Source of the DNA: Armatimonadota bacterium
Lineage (GTDB): Bacteria; Armatimonadota; Fimbriimonadia; Fimbriimonadales; Fimbriimonadaceae
Length of the DNA: 63,900 nucleotides
Reading direction: 5' to 3'
Assembly: GCA_029781035.1 (NCBI GenBank)
Contig: JAKOXK010000027.1
Span: 1 to 63,900, forward strand
Shown here: in pieces, positions 43,810 to 51,837 of the stretch
Layout: every line of letters begins with the position of its first letter
How positions within the stretch are numbered: position 1 is the stretch's first letter
Position numbers and translations under genes: made by a program
Notes under the pieces: generated by a model
Databases searched by the model: none
Told to the model about the DNA's origin: nothing
Seen by the model: the letters and a program-made list of their open reading frames with translations, nothing else

Positions 43810-44186
43810 CGGTCGGCGGTTCCCCGATCACCGAACACCGGCCACCGACATCCCAGTCCGGCATCGTCTTCACCGCCAATTCACCTAATGGTGAGGACGT
43901 GACGACCGAGCTGCTCCTGCAGCGGGTCGGCTCGGTGCACAGCAGGGGCACGCCGGCACTGATGCGGACGCAGGGTTTCTTCACGTTCACTGAGGGGATG
44001 CTCTCGACGACCGTGCCGGCGCAGCCCGGGTGTTACGCGTGTGCCGTGCGGTTCGTGCGGCCCAGCACGGGTCAGGCGTCGGGATTGGTGGTCGTGGGCA
44101 CGGTCAGGGTCGGTTGACCCGGGTCGCGGCCATGCCCGCATGCAGCTTCGCCGTCGCTTCGCGCCGGGCCACTCGTCTGAAACACG

Positions 44187-45119
44187 ATGGTCCGCCAACT
44201 CGCGCTCAGTGTCCTCGCCGCGTCCCTGCTGGTGCCTGCCCAGGCCCAGACGGGCCGCAGTTTCGACTCCATCGAGGGCCTGGTCGGCACGTCGTCTGCC
44301 GCCTACTTTGGGTACATCACGAGCCTTGTCCCGACGGGCGAGCCTGACCCACAGACCGCCACGCGCCCCGTGCGCGTCCACTTCGAGGTCAGCGAACGGA
44401 TCCGTGGCGCCGTAGTGGACGGCCTCGACTTCGTCATGTCCAGCTCCAGCCGGGAGACAGACCTCGGAACCGCGTGTGCGCACCATATCGAGCTCATGTT
44501 CACCATCGGCACCCAAGGGCCGAACCGGCACTCGCGCACTCTCATTCAGCTGGGTGGCAAAACCGTGCAGGGCCAAGTCTGCTACTTCCGGTATGTCGCC
44601 AAGACGCCGGAGAAGCTCGAACCCGTCCAACTCTCCGGCTCCAGCTATGACGAGGGTCGCATTTTCGACCTCGAACTCAAGGCCGTCCAAGGCCGAGACC
44701 GGATCTTGGCCAAGGCCCGTGCCTACCAACGACGCCACCCGGAACCGACGGCCAGCCTATGGCTGCAGCTCCCCAACCCCTACCTGCGCCAAGTCGGCGA
44801 CCCGAACGCCTATGGCGGGGTACTGCTTCCCGTCTGCGCCGAGACGCGAAAGACCCTCCTGCGTGTGCTTCAGAATCCAGAGATCGTGCTCAAGGGAGTC
44901 GCCGAGAAAGACCGCGCTTGGGAGCGGAGAAGCGTGATCGCGATGGGGCTTCGATCGCTCGAGCCCTTCAAGGACAAGGAGACGATCGCTCTGGTCCGTC
45001 GCTTCGCTGAAAAGGGTGACCCACAGTCTCAGCCCTCTGCCGACACTCCTTCGACGGGTTACAACGTGAAAGACGAGGCGGTCCGCTTGTTGGAAAAGTG
45101 GAAGGTCACCGGCGGCTAG
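44187..45119 (+). CDS. Secreted protein, unknown
   Basis: A 310-residue protein with a standard signal peptide (LALSVLAASLLVPAQAQ, cleavage after AQA near residue 21). I do not recognise a domain. The middle holds a beta-rich part (RPVRVHFEVSERIRGAVVDGLDFVM) and paired Cys residues; the C-terminal 100 residues are helical (ETRKTLLRVLQNPEIVLKGVAEKDRAWERRSVIAMGLRSL) in a manner reminiscent of HEAT-like repeats. Starts 70 bp after the interrupted gene. Confidence 0.65.
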   Translation: MVRQLALSVLAASLLVPAQAQTGRSFDSIEGLVGTSSAAYFGYITSLVPTGEPDPQTATRPVRVHFEVSERIRGAVVDGLDFVMSSSSRETDLGTACAHHIELMFTIGTQGPNRHSRTLIQLGGKTVQGQVCYFRYVAKTPEKLEPVQLSGSSYDEGRIFDLELKAVQGRDRILAKARAYQRRHPEPTASLWLQLPNPYLRQVGDPNAYGGVLLPVCAETRKTLLRVLQNPEIVLKGVAEKDRAWERRSVIAMGLRSLEPFKDKETIALVRRFAEKGDPQSQPSADTPSTGYNVKDEAVRLLEKWKVTGG

Positions 45120-45232
45120 GGCCGACATGGATCTGTCCGAATGTCCCGGGTGTCAACGACTCCCGGTCACTCCGACTACTGAACCCGGTCAAATGTCAGC
45201 TGAAGGCGGAGCCAACACTCCTCTACTTCAGC

Positions 45233-47152
45233 CTAAGGGTTGTACTTCTTCAACCAATCGGTTGCCTCTTTGATAACGTCGAGCCGCTGCTCCCACAGGC
45301 TGGGAAAGTGGCCCGAGCCTGGGTAAGCGACCATGCGGGCGGTCTTGCCGTTGGCCACCAGGGCCTCATAGAACTCGCGGCCTTGGAACGTCGGCACTCT
45401 GACATCCTCCTCGCCGTGCAGGATCAGGATGGGGGTCGTGACTTGGTCGACGAAATCGACGGCCGAGAACTGGCGGAACGCCTCGGGATCCTTGCCCGGC
45501 CAGCGGGCGTCATAGTCGATCTGTTGTATGTCGCTCGTCCAGATGAAGCTGGCCCAGTCGGTGATGCCGGCGCCCTCGACCGCGGCCTTGTACCGGTGGG
45601 TCTGCGTCACGGTCCACGAAGTCATGAAGCCCCCGGCGCTCCAACCCATGATCGCCAGCTTGTCGGGATCCGCCCATCCTTGGGCGATGGCAAAGTCGGT
45701 CGCGCTGTCCACGTCGGAATAAGCCCTGTCACCAAAGTGTTGATAGATCGAGTCCAAGAAGGCGTCGCCATAGCCGGTCGAACCTCGATATTGCGGCTGC
45801 ATCACGACATATCCCATGCCGGCGAGGATCCTCGTCCAGGCGTCGAGGTTGACGGCGTCGTTCCCTTCCGGGCCACCGTGCGGCATCACCAGGTAGGGGT
45901 GCTTCTCGCCCTGACGAAAGCCGGGTGGGAACGTGACGATCCCCTGCAGGGCGGTTCCGTCCTTGGCCTTCCAGTCCACGACCTTGACCGGTCCAAGCTC
46001 GATCTTGGAGACAAGATCGTCTCCCTCTGTCGTGATCCTGCGCAAACCGCCCGAGCCAGGAACAGCCAAGTTGATGACGTGCTCCGCATCGCCGACCGCG
46101 AAGACGAGTTGGCCGTCGGCGTCCGCCGCGTGGGAGAAGACAGGGCCATAGACCTCGCCGTTCGGCCACTTGTGGGCGGTGGTCAAGCGACCGTCTTGCC
46201 ACAAGTCGACTTCGGAGAAGACGCCTCGGTTCACCGACACCCACACGCGGCCCTTGGGGTCGCGCGAGACACCCATCACGCTGCCCTGCAAGTTGGGTGT
46301 CAGGTTGGCTAGCTTTCCGCCAAGGGCAGGGACGCTCCATAGTTCGTCTGGCGTCAAGACCGAGTTCTTGGTGCTGCAGAAGAGGAGCGAGCGTCCATCC
46401 ACCGACCACTCCAAAGAGCTGGCCACGCCATCGATGTCGGCGACGTGTCGGGTGCCTGAGCTGGAACAGACGTCGATCGCGCACTTGACAAAGTGGAACC
46501 CGATCTTTGGAGTCGAGGAGAGGACGGCGATCTCCTTTCCATCCGGAGACCAAGCCGAGCCTCCCACTTGTCGCAGCGATGGGCCCCACCACTGGCCCTG
46601 CGAACCGTCCACGTTGACGACATACAGACTGGACTCTTCAGGCTGGATGACGTGGTGAACTGTCACGGGTTCTTCGGCGCCACGTGGGTTGGCCAGGATC
46701 GCGAACCGATCCCCTTTCGGTGAGAGCGAGGCGGCCCGGACGCCGCCAGGCACAAAGACGACCGAAGTGGGCACTGACCAAGGCTGGAGACCGGTCAGCG
46801 AGAACGTGGCCAGCTGCGGGACGCCGTTCACCGCATACGTGCCGTACAGGCTGCCACCGTCGTTGGTGAAACCGTTGGGCGAAAAGCCGGGTGGGAGGGC
46901 GAGCTTCTTCGTGTCATGCCCCTGTGGGTTGGTCAGCCGCCACTCCACTTGGTCTCGGCCGGTCGCGGCCCCATGGGACACTGTGTAAAGGATCTTTTGG
47001 CCGTTGGCTGAGACCGCGACGGGGTTGGCGCTGGGCATCGCCGCCCAGTCCAAAGGTGTGAACGCGTGCTTCGCCTGTCCCAAGGCGCACGGTGCCACGG
47101 TGACCAGGAACGACAGCGATACCGAGCGGAACGTCATAGCCGAGGATTCCAT
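45233..47152 (-). CDS. Secreted prolyl-oligopeptidase-family (S9) peptidase
   Basis: A 639-residue serine peptidase of the acylaminoacyl-peptidase/DPP-like S9 group. A signal sequence (SLSFLVTVAPCALGQA, about residues 12-26) is followed by a seven-bladed beta-propeller region (about 40-380, with repeated SPDGKEIAVL-type blades). The alpha/beta-hydrolase domain has the triad Ser505 (GWSAGG), Asp583 (GEEDVRVP) and His615 (GSGHFP), and the oxyanion HGGPEG. Start uncertain between ATG 47152 and ATG 47137. Likely degrades peptides in the periplasm or outside the cell. Confidence 0.9.
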   Translation of the reverse strand: MESSAMTFRSVSLSFLVTVAPCALGQAKHAFTPLDWAAMPSANPVAVSANGQKILYTVSHGAATGRDQVEWRLTNPQGHDTKKLALPPGFSPNGFTNDGGSLYGTYAVNGVPQLATFSLTGLQPWSVPTSVVFVPGGVRAASLSPKGDRFAILANPRGAEEPVTVHHVIQPEESSLYVVNVDGSQGQWWGPSLRQVGGSAWSPDGKEIAVLSSTPKIGFHFVKCAIDVCSSSGTRHVADIDGVASSLEWSVDGRSLLFCSTKNSVLTPDELWSVPALGGKLANLTPNLQGSVMGVSRDPKGRVWVSVNRGVFSEVDLWQDGRLTTAHKWPNGEVYGPVFSHAADADGQLVFAVGDAEHVINLAVPGSGGLRRITTEGDDLVSKIELGPVKVVDWKAKDGTALQGIVTFPPGFRQGEKHPYLVMPHGGPEGNDAVNLDAWTRILAGMGYVVMQPQYRGSTGYGDAFLDSIYQHFGDRAYSDVDSATDFAIAQGWADPDKLAIMGWSAGGFMTSWTVTQTHRYKAAVEGAGITDWASFIWTSDIQQIDYDARWPGKDPEAFRQFSAVDFVDQVTTPILILHGEEDVRVPTFQGREFYEALVANGKTARMVAYPGSGHFPSLWEQRLDVIKEATDWLKKYNP

Positions 47153-47438
47153 ATTCCGGGAGCGGATTCAGGCGACAGAACGTGTGGGAACACTGATTGG
47201 ATTTCTGGGCCGCAACGGCAGGGGATGCGTTCCCCGGAACCTGACCTTCGCGTTCACCGTAGTGACCGACATGGATCACCTGGCCCTGGGCGCAGCCACC
47301 ATAGTCTGCGGTGCCCTTGCGCTGTGTGCCGGCGCCTTGACGATCCGCAACGGGCCCGCTCGCGACGACTTGTCAGTGACATCAAGGAGCCGTACCAGCC
47401 TGCGGCGAGGGCATCGGCAGAGCGGCAGCCTCCGTCGC

Positions 47439-49259
47439 CTACTCCTTCGTTTCCAGCCAAACGCCCGTCTCAAGGTCCAGTCGAAAGGCGGAGGGATTAT
47501 CGACCGAGTCCTCCTTACCAAACCGACGCCGGATGAGGGTGCCGCCCCAGACCCGGATGCCGCCTCCATCGAGGGCGGCCTGGTGGCGGTAAAGCCAGCC
47601 TGGCGGTTTTCCTGTGGCCCTGACCGTCTCGATGTGAAAGTCCGATGTGCTCAGGCGGCGCACCGGGGCCGTGTCGCCTCGCTCGCCCCAATAGCCGAGG
47701 CCGCCGATAAGGTAGATCCAGTCGCCGACGAGCGTAGCGGTGTGGAAGTCCGTCGGCGGGAAGACAGTCTCCGGGTAGCCGAAGATGCGCAACGTGCCGT
47801 CGGGCGAGAAAACGAACACGTCGTTGTAAATGCAGAAGTCAGGGTCGTAGGAGTCTTCGTGCTCGCCCCCTACCAGTACCGTTCGCCCGTCGGGCAGCCT
47901 GGTCAGGGACTGGCCAAACCGATGGGCGCACCACACCGGCGTTCCACGGGACCCGCCGGCACGGCAAGCGTGTTGCACGGGGTCGTTGAACCTGTTCCGC
48001 GCACCGTAGGCGGTGATCCCGGCCCGAACCATCGCGACCTTGAAGGGCTCGGTCGTGTCCTCGGGATTCGCCTTGCCCTCGCGCGGGTATCGGGCAGCAA
48101 GGTATTGCTCGCGCGTGACCGCATCCAGGCAGTCGACCCCGCCTGCGCCCAGCCCCAGCAGCGCCCTACGGCTTTCAGGACGCAGCTGCGCCGGTTCGGC
48201 ACCGTGCTCAAGGAGCAGCAGGATTGCCTCTTTGTCCTCGAGTTCATCGAAGATGCTGCCGTACCTTCCGGTCGCGGTAGGGTCGGCACCCAAGTCCAAC
48301 AACGCCCTCATGATCTCGACGGAGCCCTGGGTTGTCGCGACGTGGAGTGCTGTCTCGCCCAAGAAGTTCTTGCTGTCGACGGGGCATCCCTGTTCCACAA
48401 GCCACTGCACTATGGCTACATCTCCCCCCTGGACTGCCAAGCAGAGTGTGGAGTTGGTCTGGTCGCCAGCCTTCGAGAACGCGGCGCCGCAGGACCGCAG
48501 CAGGCGCGCCAGTCCCAGATCGCCTTTCAGCACGGCAACGTCCAACGCAGTGCGTCCCCAGGAATCGCGTGGCGTCAGGTCGGGATCAGTGGCCAGTTCG
48601 CGGGCCACATCGGACGTCGATCCGATCGCCACCGCTTGGATCAGAGGTGTCCACTCGAGCCGGTCCCCGTTCGCACCAGCAGCGAGCAGGACAGCCACGA
48701 CGTCGAACCGCCCGGCCCCTGAAGCGACGTTGACTGGCGTCTCCCCGTATGAGGAGGGAAGGTCGACTGCGAGCCCAAGACCGATTAGATACTGGACCAG
48801 CGCCAGGCGGTCGCCCCCGCTATAGCAGGCGTGAAGGATGGCAGTGTAGCCGTTTGGATCCAAATACGTGAAGTCGGCGCCATGAGCGACGAGGAGCTTG
48901 ATGGTCTCAAGGTCGCCCTGTGTCAGGGCCAGATGGAGCAGTTCCTCGCGATGCTCGTGCTCGCCAAATACCAGTTCTTCCGGAACCTGGAATCCTAGCG
49001 ACTTCAGGAAGTCTTTTCCCATCCGGGGGAACTCTGACAGCAGGCTGCCAATCCGCACGACCTTCTTGAACCCGATGTCGGCACCTGACTCGAGGAGCAC
49101 CTCGACCATACGCGGGTTGGGATCCGTGGATTTGAGGGCGTAGTAGAGGGGCGGGTAGCCGTCCTCGTCTATTTCGCTAGCCGCCCTCCTGTCGGCCTTC
49201 AACAGGGCAGCGAGCGCAGCGGTCTCACCTGCGCGGACGAGTCGGTGCGCGGTACCCAT
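47439..49259 (-). CDS. Ankyrin-repeat and kelch-like fusion protein
   Basis: A 606-residue protein without a signal peptide. Residues 1-370 are ankyrin repeats, about nine units (for example DEDGYPPLYYALKSTD, LLHLALTQGDLETIKLLVAH, GETALHVATTQGSVEIMRAL). Residues about 430-600 look like kelch-type beta-propeller blades: RLPDGRTVLVGGEHED, GDWIYLIGGLGYWG and GGIRVWGGTLI. The combination of an ankyrin solenoid and a kelch propeller points to protein-protein binding, partner unknown. It lies upstream of, and in the same direction as, the S9 peptidase (286 bp apart; no gene in that gap). Confidence 0.82.
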   Translation of the reverse strand: MGTAHRLVRAGETAALAALLKADRRAASEIDEDGYPPLYYALKSTDPNPRMVEVLLESGADIGFKKVVRIGSLLSEFPRMGKDFLKSLGFQVPEELVFGEHEHREELLHLALTQGDLETIKLLVAHGADFTYLDPNGYTAILHACYSGGDRLALVQYLIGLGLAVDLPSSYGETPVNVASGAGRFDVVAVLLAAGANGDRLEWTPLIQAVAIGSTSDVARELATDPDLTPRDSWGRTALDVAVLKGDLGLARLLRSCGAAFSKAGDQTNSTLCLAVQGGDVAIVQWLVEQGCPVDSKNFLGETALHVATTQGSVEIMRALLDLGADPTATGRYGSIFDELEDKEAILLLLEHGAEPAQLRPESRRALLGLGAGGVDCLDAVTREQYLAARYPREGKANPEDTTEPFKVAMVRAGITAYGARNRFNDPVQHACRAGGSRGTPVWCAHRFGQSLTRLPDGRTVLVGGEHEDSYDPDFCIYNDVFVFSPDGTLRIFGYPETVFPPTDFHTATLVGDWIYLIGGLGYWGERGDTAPVRRLSTSDFHIETVRATGKPPGWLYRHQAALDGGGIRVWGGTLIRRRFGKEDSVDNPSAFRLDLETGVWLETKE

Positions 49260-49373
49260 AGCCGTCTTTTTGGATCATAGCAGGGCCCGTGACGCCGTCA
49301 ATTCGAGACCGGGGCGCTGACGGCGTCGCTCGGGCCAAAGGGGCCAGGCAGGATACTCGGCTTGACCGGTCAA

Positions 49374-51077
49374 TCAGTTCGTGTCCGACCGCAGTTCCAG
49401 TTGGTCGATGGCGACACAGAAGACGTTCACGGCGACAGGGCCGGTCTTGCCGACAGCAATGCGTGCGCGGACATGAGTGGTGCCGGGTTCGAAGTACTTG
49501 CCGACGTCAGAGAACGCCACGTCGTACGCCTGCTTGGTCCTTGTGAGCGCGTACTCGCTCGAGGCCGTCCATGCGCCGGACTGCCAGTCCCACAGTTGGA
49601 TCCATTGGGCCAGGCCGGCCGTGTTCGCCCGCTCGAGAAGGTGGATGCGGAGATCGGTCGTTCCGGGGTTGGCATCGCCGATGGGAAAGTCGGTGTCGAA
49701 CTCGACAATGATCGGCCGTACCTGTTGGTTCGGCACGATGAACTTGCAGACGATGTACTCGTCGCCGTCGTCGGCCGTGAGGGAGACCATGTTGCCTGAA
49801 GTCAGGCGGCCGATGCGGACGGTGGCGCTGTCTGGATTGGCGTGGAAGGCCTGCGAGGTTCGCCAGGCAAAGCCATAGTGGTTTTGGTCGGCGTGATCCA
49901 TCACGCCTCCTGCCACACAGAGGCGACAGAGGTCGTCGAGAGCGATGGCCTGGACTGATTCGTCGGTGTCCGGGGTGCCAGTGGTCTCGTTCTCCCACTG
50001 TAGGTTGCCACGGTGGTCGTAGCAGAAGGCCCTCATGTTCTGATTGCCTCCCTGGTTGTCGACGGTGGCCCCGACGATGGCATTGCCGTACTTGTCGATT
50101 TGGAGCCTGAGCTCGTCGTCGTAGATGTTGGCGCCATGGCTCTTGCGCCACAACTCGTTGCCTTGGCCGTCATAGGAGACGATTTCGAGGTTGCCATCAG
50201 CGAGACGGGGCCCTGCCACCCTGACCGTCCCGTGCACTCGGTCGTAGTCGGCCCGCGCATGGTAGCTGTCGAGCGTGTGGGTCGACCAGACAAGCGAGCC
50301 AGCAGAGTCTAGCTTGTACAGATCGCCGTTGTTGCCCGTGACGTAGCACTCACTGGTCTCCGTACCGACGACATCAATGGTCTGTGCGATGGAGTTGGTG
50401 AAAAGCACCTGCGAGGCCAAGACGTTGCCACCGGGGCTCAGCAACGCGAACACGGCGTCAAAGCCCAGCGTGCCGCAGACGGCGATTTTGCCGTTGTCCA
50501 GCAGTTCGATGTCGGCGACGGATGGCCCGCTGATGCCCCAAGTCTCCGTGAACGAGGGCGAATACTTGGCCAAGCGGTCGCTGCCATTAATGGTGCGCAA
50601 GAGCCCTGTGTAGAGGTTGCCGTTGTCATCGATCACAAGATCGGTCACGATACGGTAATCCTGCTGGCTCTGGGGCAGCACCGCATGATCGACTTCGTTG
50701 CCTTGCGCGTCGGTCCGGGCGAAGATGATCTCATTGCGGGGATATGCGTCCCTTGTGCCAGCCATCACGATGGTGCCGTCGGGATCCAGGGCCAGCTTCT
50801 GGGGGCGCTCAACATGGGCACCTGTGTCGTCCGGAAACTCGTACGTCCAGCGCGTGTTGCCTCCCGCCCCCCAGCAGCGCACCAGGCCCTTCTGGCTACC
50901 GCCGTCCAAAACGGTGCCGCAGACGACAAAGCCGCCATCGGGCAGGGCCAGGGCGTCTTCCCAATGGGACGTGCCGTAAAAGGGGTTGGAACTCCGGTTC
51001 GTCCAGAGCGTCACGGCGTCGGCGCTAGCCAGCACTGGGGCCAGGGCCAGGGCGGCAGTCAGAAGTCTTGTGAACAT
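49374..51077 (-). CDS. Secreted beta-propeller protein with the recurring C-terminal domain
   Basis: A 567-residue secreted protein (signal FTRLLTAALALAPVLASADA). ATG 51077 has GAGGG upstream. The N-terminal 400 residues are repeated blades such as DALALPDGGFVVCGT, LALDPDGTIVMAGTR and LVIDDNGNLYTGL, like SBBP or PQQ-type beta-propellers. From about residue 425 comes the domain also present at 8809-9939 and 51838-53325: IGRLTSGN, DDGDEYIVCKFIVPNQ, LWDWQSGAW, VRARIAVGKTGPVAV and a Cys followed by IDQLELRSD. The gene diverges from the DinB/HAF region; its function is unknown. Confidence 0.82.
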   Translation of the reverse strand: MFTRLLTAALALAPVLASADAVTLWTNRSSNPFYGTSHWEDALALPDGGFVVCGTVLDGGSQKGLVRCWGAGGNTRWTYEFPDDTGAHVERPQKLALDPDGTIVMAGTRDAYPRNEIIFARTDAQGNEVDHAVLPQSQQDYRIVTDLVIDDNGNLYTGLLRTINGSDRLAKYSPSFTETWGISGPSVADIELLDNGKIAVCGTLGFDAVFALLSPGGNVLASQVLFTNSIAQTIDVVGTETSECYVTGNNGDLYKLDSAGSLVWSTHTLDSYHARADYDRVHGTVRVAGPRLADGNLEIVSYDGQGNELWRKSHGANIYDDELRLQIDKYGNAIVGATVDNQGGNQNMRAFCYDHRGNLQWENETTGTPDTDESVQAIALDDLCRLCVAGGVMDHADQNHYGFAWRTSQAFHANPDSATVRIGRLTSGNMVSLTADDGDEYIVCKFIVPNQQVRPIIVEFDTDFPIGDANPGTTDLRIHLLERANTAGLAQWIQLWDWQSGAWTASSEYALTRTKQAYDVAFSDVGKYFEPGTTHVRARIAVGKTGPVAVNVFCVAIDQLELRSDTN

Positions 51078-51254
51078 AGAACCCTCGGGAGCGGGGACGG
51101 GGTCCGCCCCTGAGGGTCGATGATGAAAGATTAGGCTCTTCAAATCTAGTTCTGGTACGGGAAACAGGCGGATTTACCAGGGCACGGCGCGTCGTCCCCG
51201 CTGCCCTGGTCGTCGTGCCCGGCCCGCAGGTGGAGGACTGCTCAGGCCACGAGG

Positions 51255-51719
51255 CTAGTGCATGTCGGTGTCACCGTACATGCGCTGGATCTGGTTCACG
51301 GCACCCAAGTGGTAAGTGAAGTTCCAACTTGGGATGCTTGCTGCCTGCAAGACGGTGCCGGGCGCACCCCAGGGCATGGTGACTTCCCGCATCAGGTCGT
51401 CGTCGCTGAGACTGAGCACCTGATCGCAGAAGAGGCGGCAGTTCTCGTTCGCGGCGGCCTCGCACTGTTCGAGAGTGCTCAGCTCTTTGCGGAGTTCCCG
51501 GGCCTTCTGATAGTCGGCAACGCCTTTGGTGCCATGCGGGTCAATGACGCGAAGATAGATGAGAGGGGCGATGGCGCACTCTTGGACTTGGTCAAGGGCG
51601 GTCCGGGCTTCCCCCAGCGGAACCCACTCCAGCTTGTCTTCGGGCATGGAGCGCGCGCTGTGGAAGAGGCCCTTCATCGCTGCCCAAGTGCTGTCGACGA
51701 TGAGTTGTTGAGCAGTCAT
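51255..51719 (-). CDS. DinB-family protein
   Basis: A 154-residue member of the DinB/YfiT helical-bundle superfamily, metal-binding enzymes of mostly unknown function (some are thiol transferases or hydrolases). Features seen: SARSMPEDKLEWVPLGEARTALDQVQE at residues 22-48 and the C-terminal NFTYHLGAVNQIQRMYGD with the last conserved His. A first possible metal His is not clear near residue 47, where Gln-Glu-Cys stands, so the metal site may be altered. Confidence 0.8.
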   Translation of the reverse strand: MTAQQLIVDSTWAAMKGLFHSARSMPEDKLEWVPLGEARTALDQVQECAIAPLIYLRVIDPHGTKGVADYQKARELRKELSTLEQCEAAANENCRLFCDQVLSLSDDDLMREVTMPWGAPGTVLQAASIPSWNFTYHLGAVNQIQRMYGDTDMH

Positions 51720-51837
51720 GCTGTGATGCTACCGTGTCGCTCCAGCCGGGACTGAAACATCACTCTGAGGATGCGCGCCAGCCGTGAGTCCTGGAAGTGA
51801 ACAACGGTTCAGATCGTGGCGTAGGCATCGGAGAGTG

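Larger units (their letters stand above)
43196..43849 (+). mobile_element. Putative mobile cassette: minisatellite plus S23-type four-helix-bundle gene
   Basis: A 654-bp stretch bounded by imperfect inverted repeats: 43196-43214 against 43831-43849, with 17 of 19 positions complementary. Inside are eleven tandem 21-bp units and then the four-helix-bundle gene. The same kind of protein is encoded in 23S rRNA intervening sequences, which also end in pairing repeats. Here the host is a protein gene. No transposase, recombinase or clear target-site duplication is visible, so mobility is inferred from the interruption, the terminal repeats and the unrelated sequence inside. In an RNA copy the ends could pair into a stem. 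Confidence 0.5.
42846..44117 (+). pseudogene. Gene interrupted by a repeat/four-helix-bundle cassette
   Basis: The left part (GTG 42879 onward) encodes ALYVRPRVTPRNPQTPAQVR and a helical RAGQAFRELSETEVQAWRQY segment. The right part after 43850 encodes GIVFTANSPNGEDVTTELLL, a QGFFTFTEG block and a Gly/Val-rich end. They look like halves of one small protein of about 190 residues. Between them lies a 654-bp cassette. Because 654 is a multiple of three and no stop occurs in this frame, a single 412-residue frame still spans all of it. An in-frame TGA (42876-42878) cuts a plausible earlier start at ATG 42846 (MGPTLNFVRG), which suggests either decay or a GTG start at 42879. Function unknown. Confidence 0.55.

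Noticed and set aside
45199-45232. Inverted GCTGAAG / CTTCAGC near the end of the S9 peptidase gene
   Set aside because: The loop is about 20 nt and no T-run follows, so I could not support a terminator.
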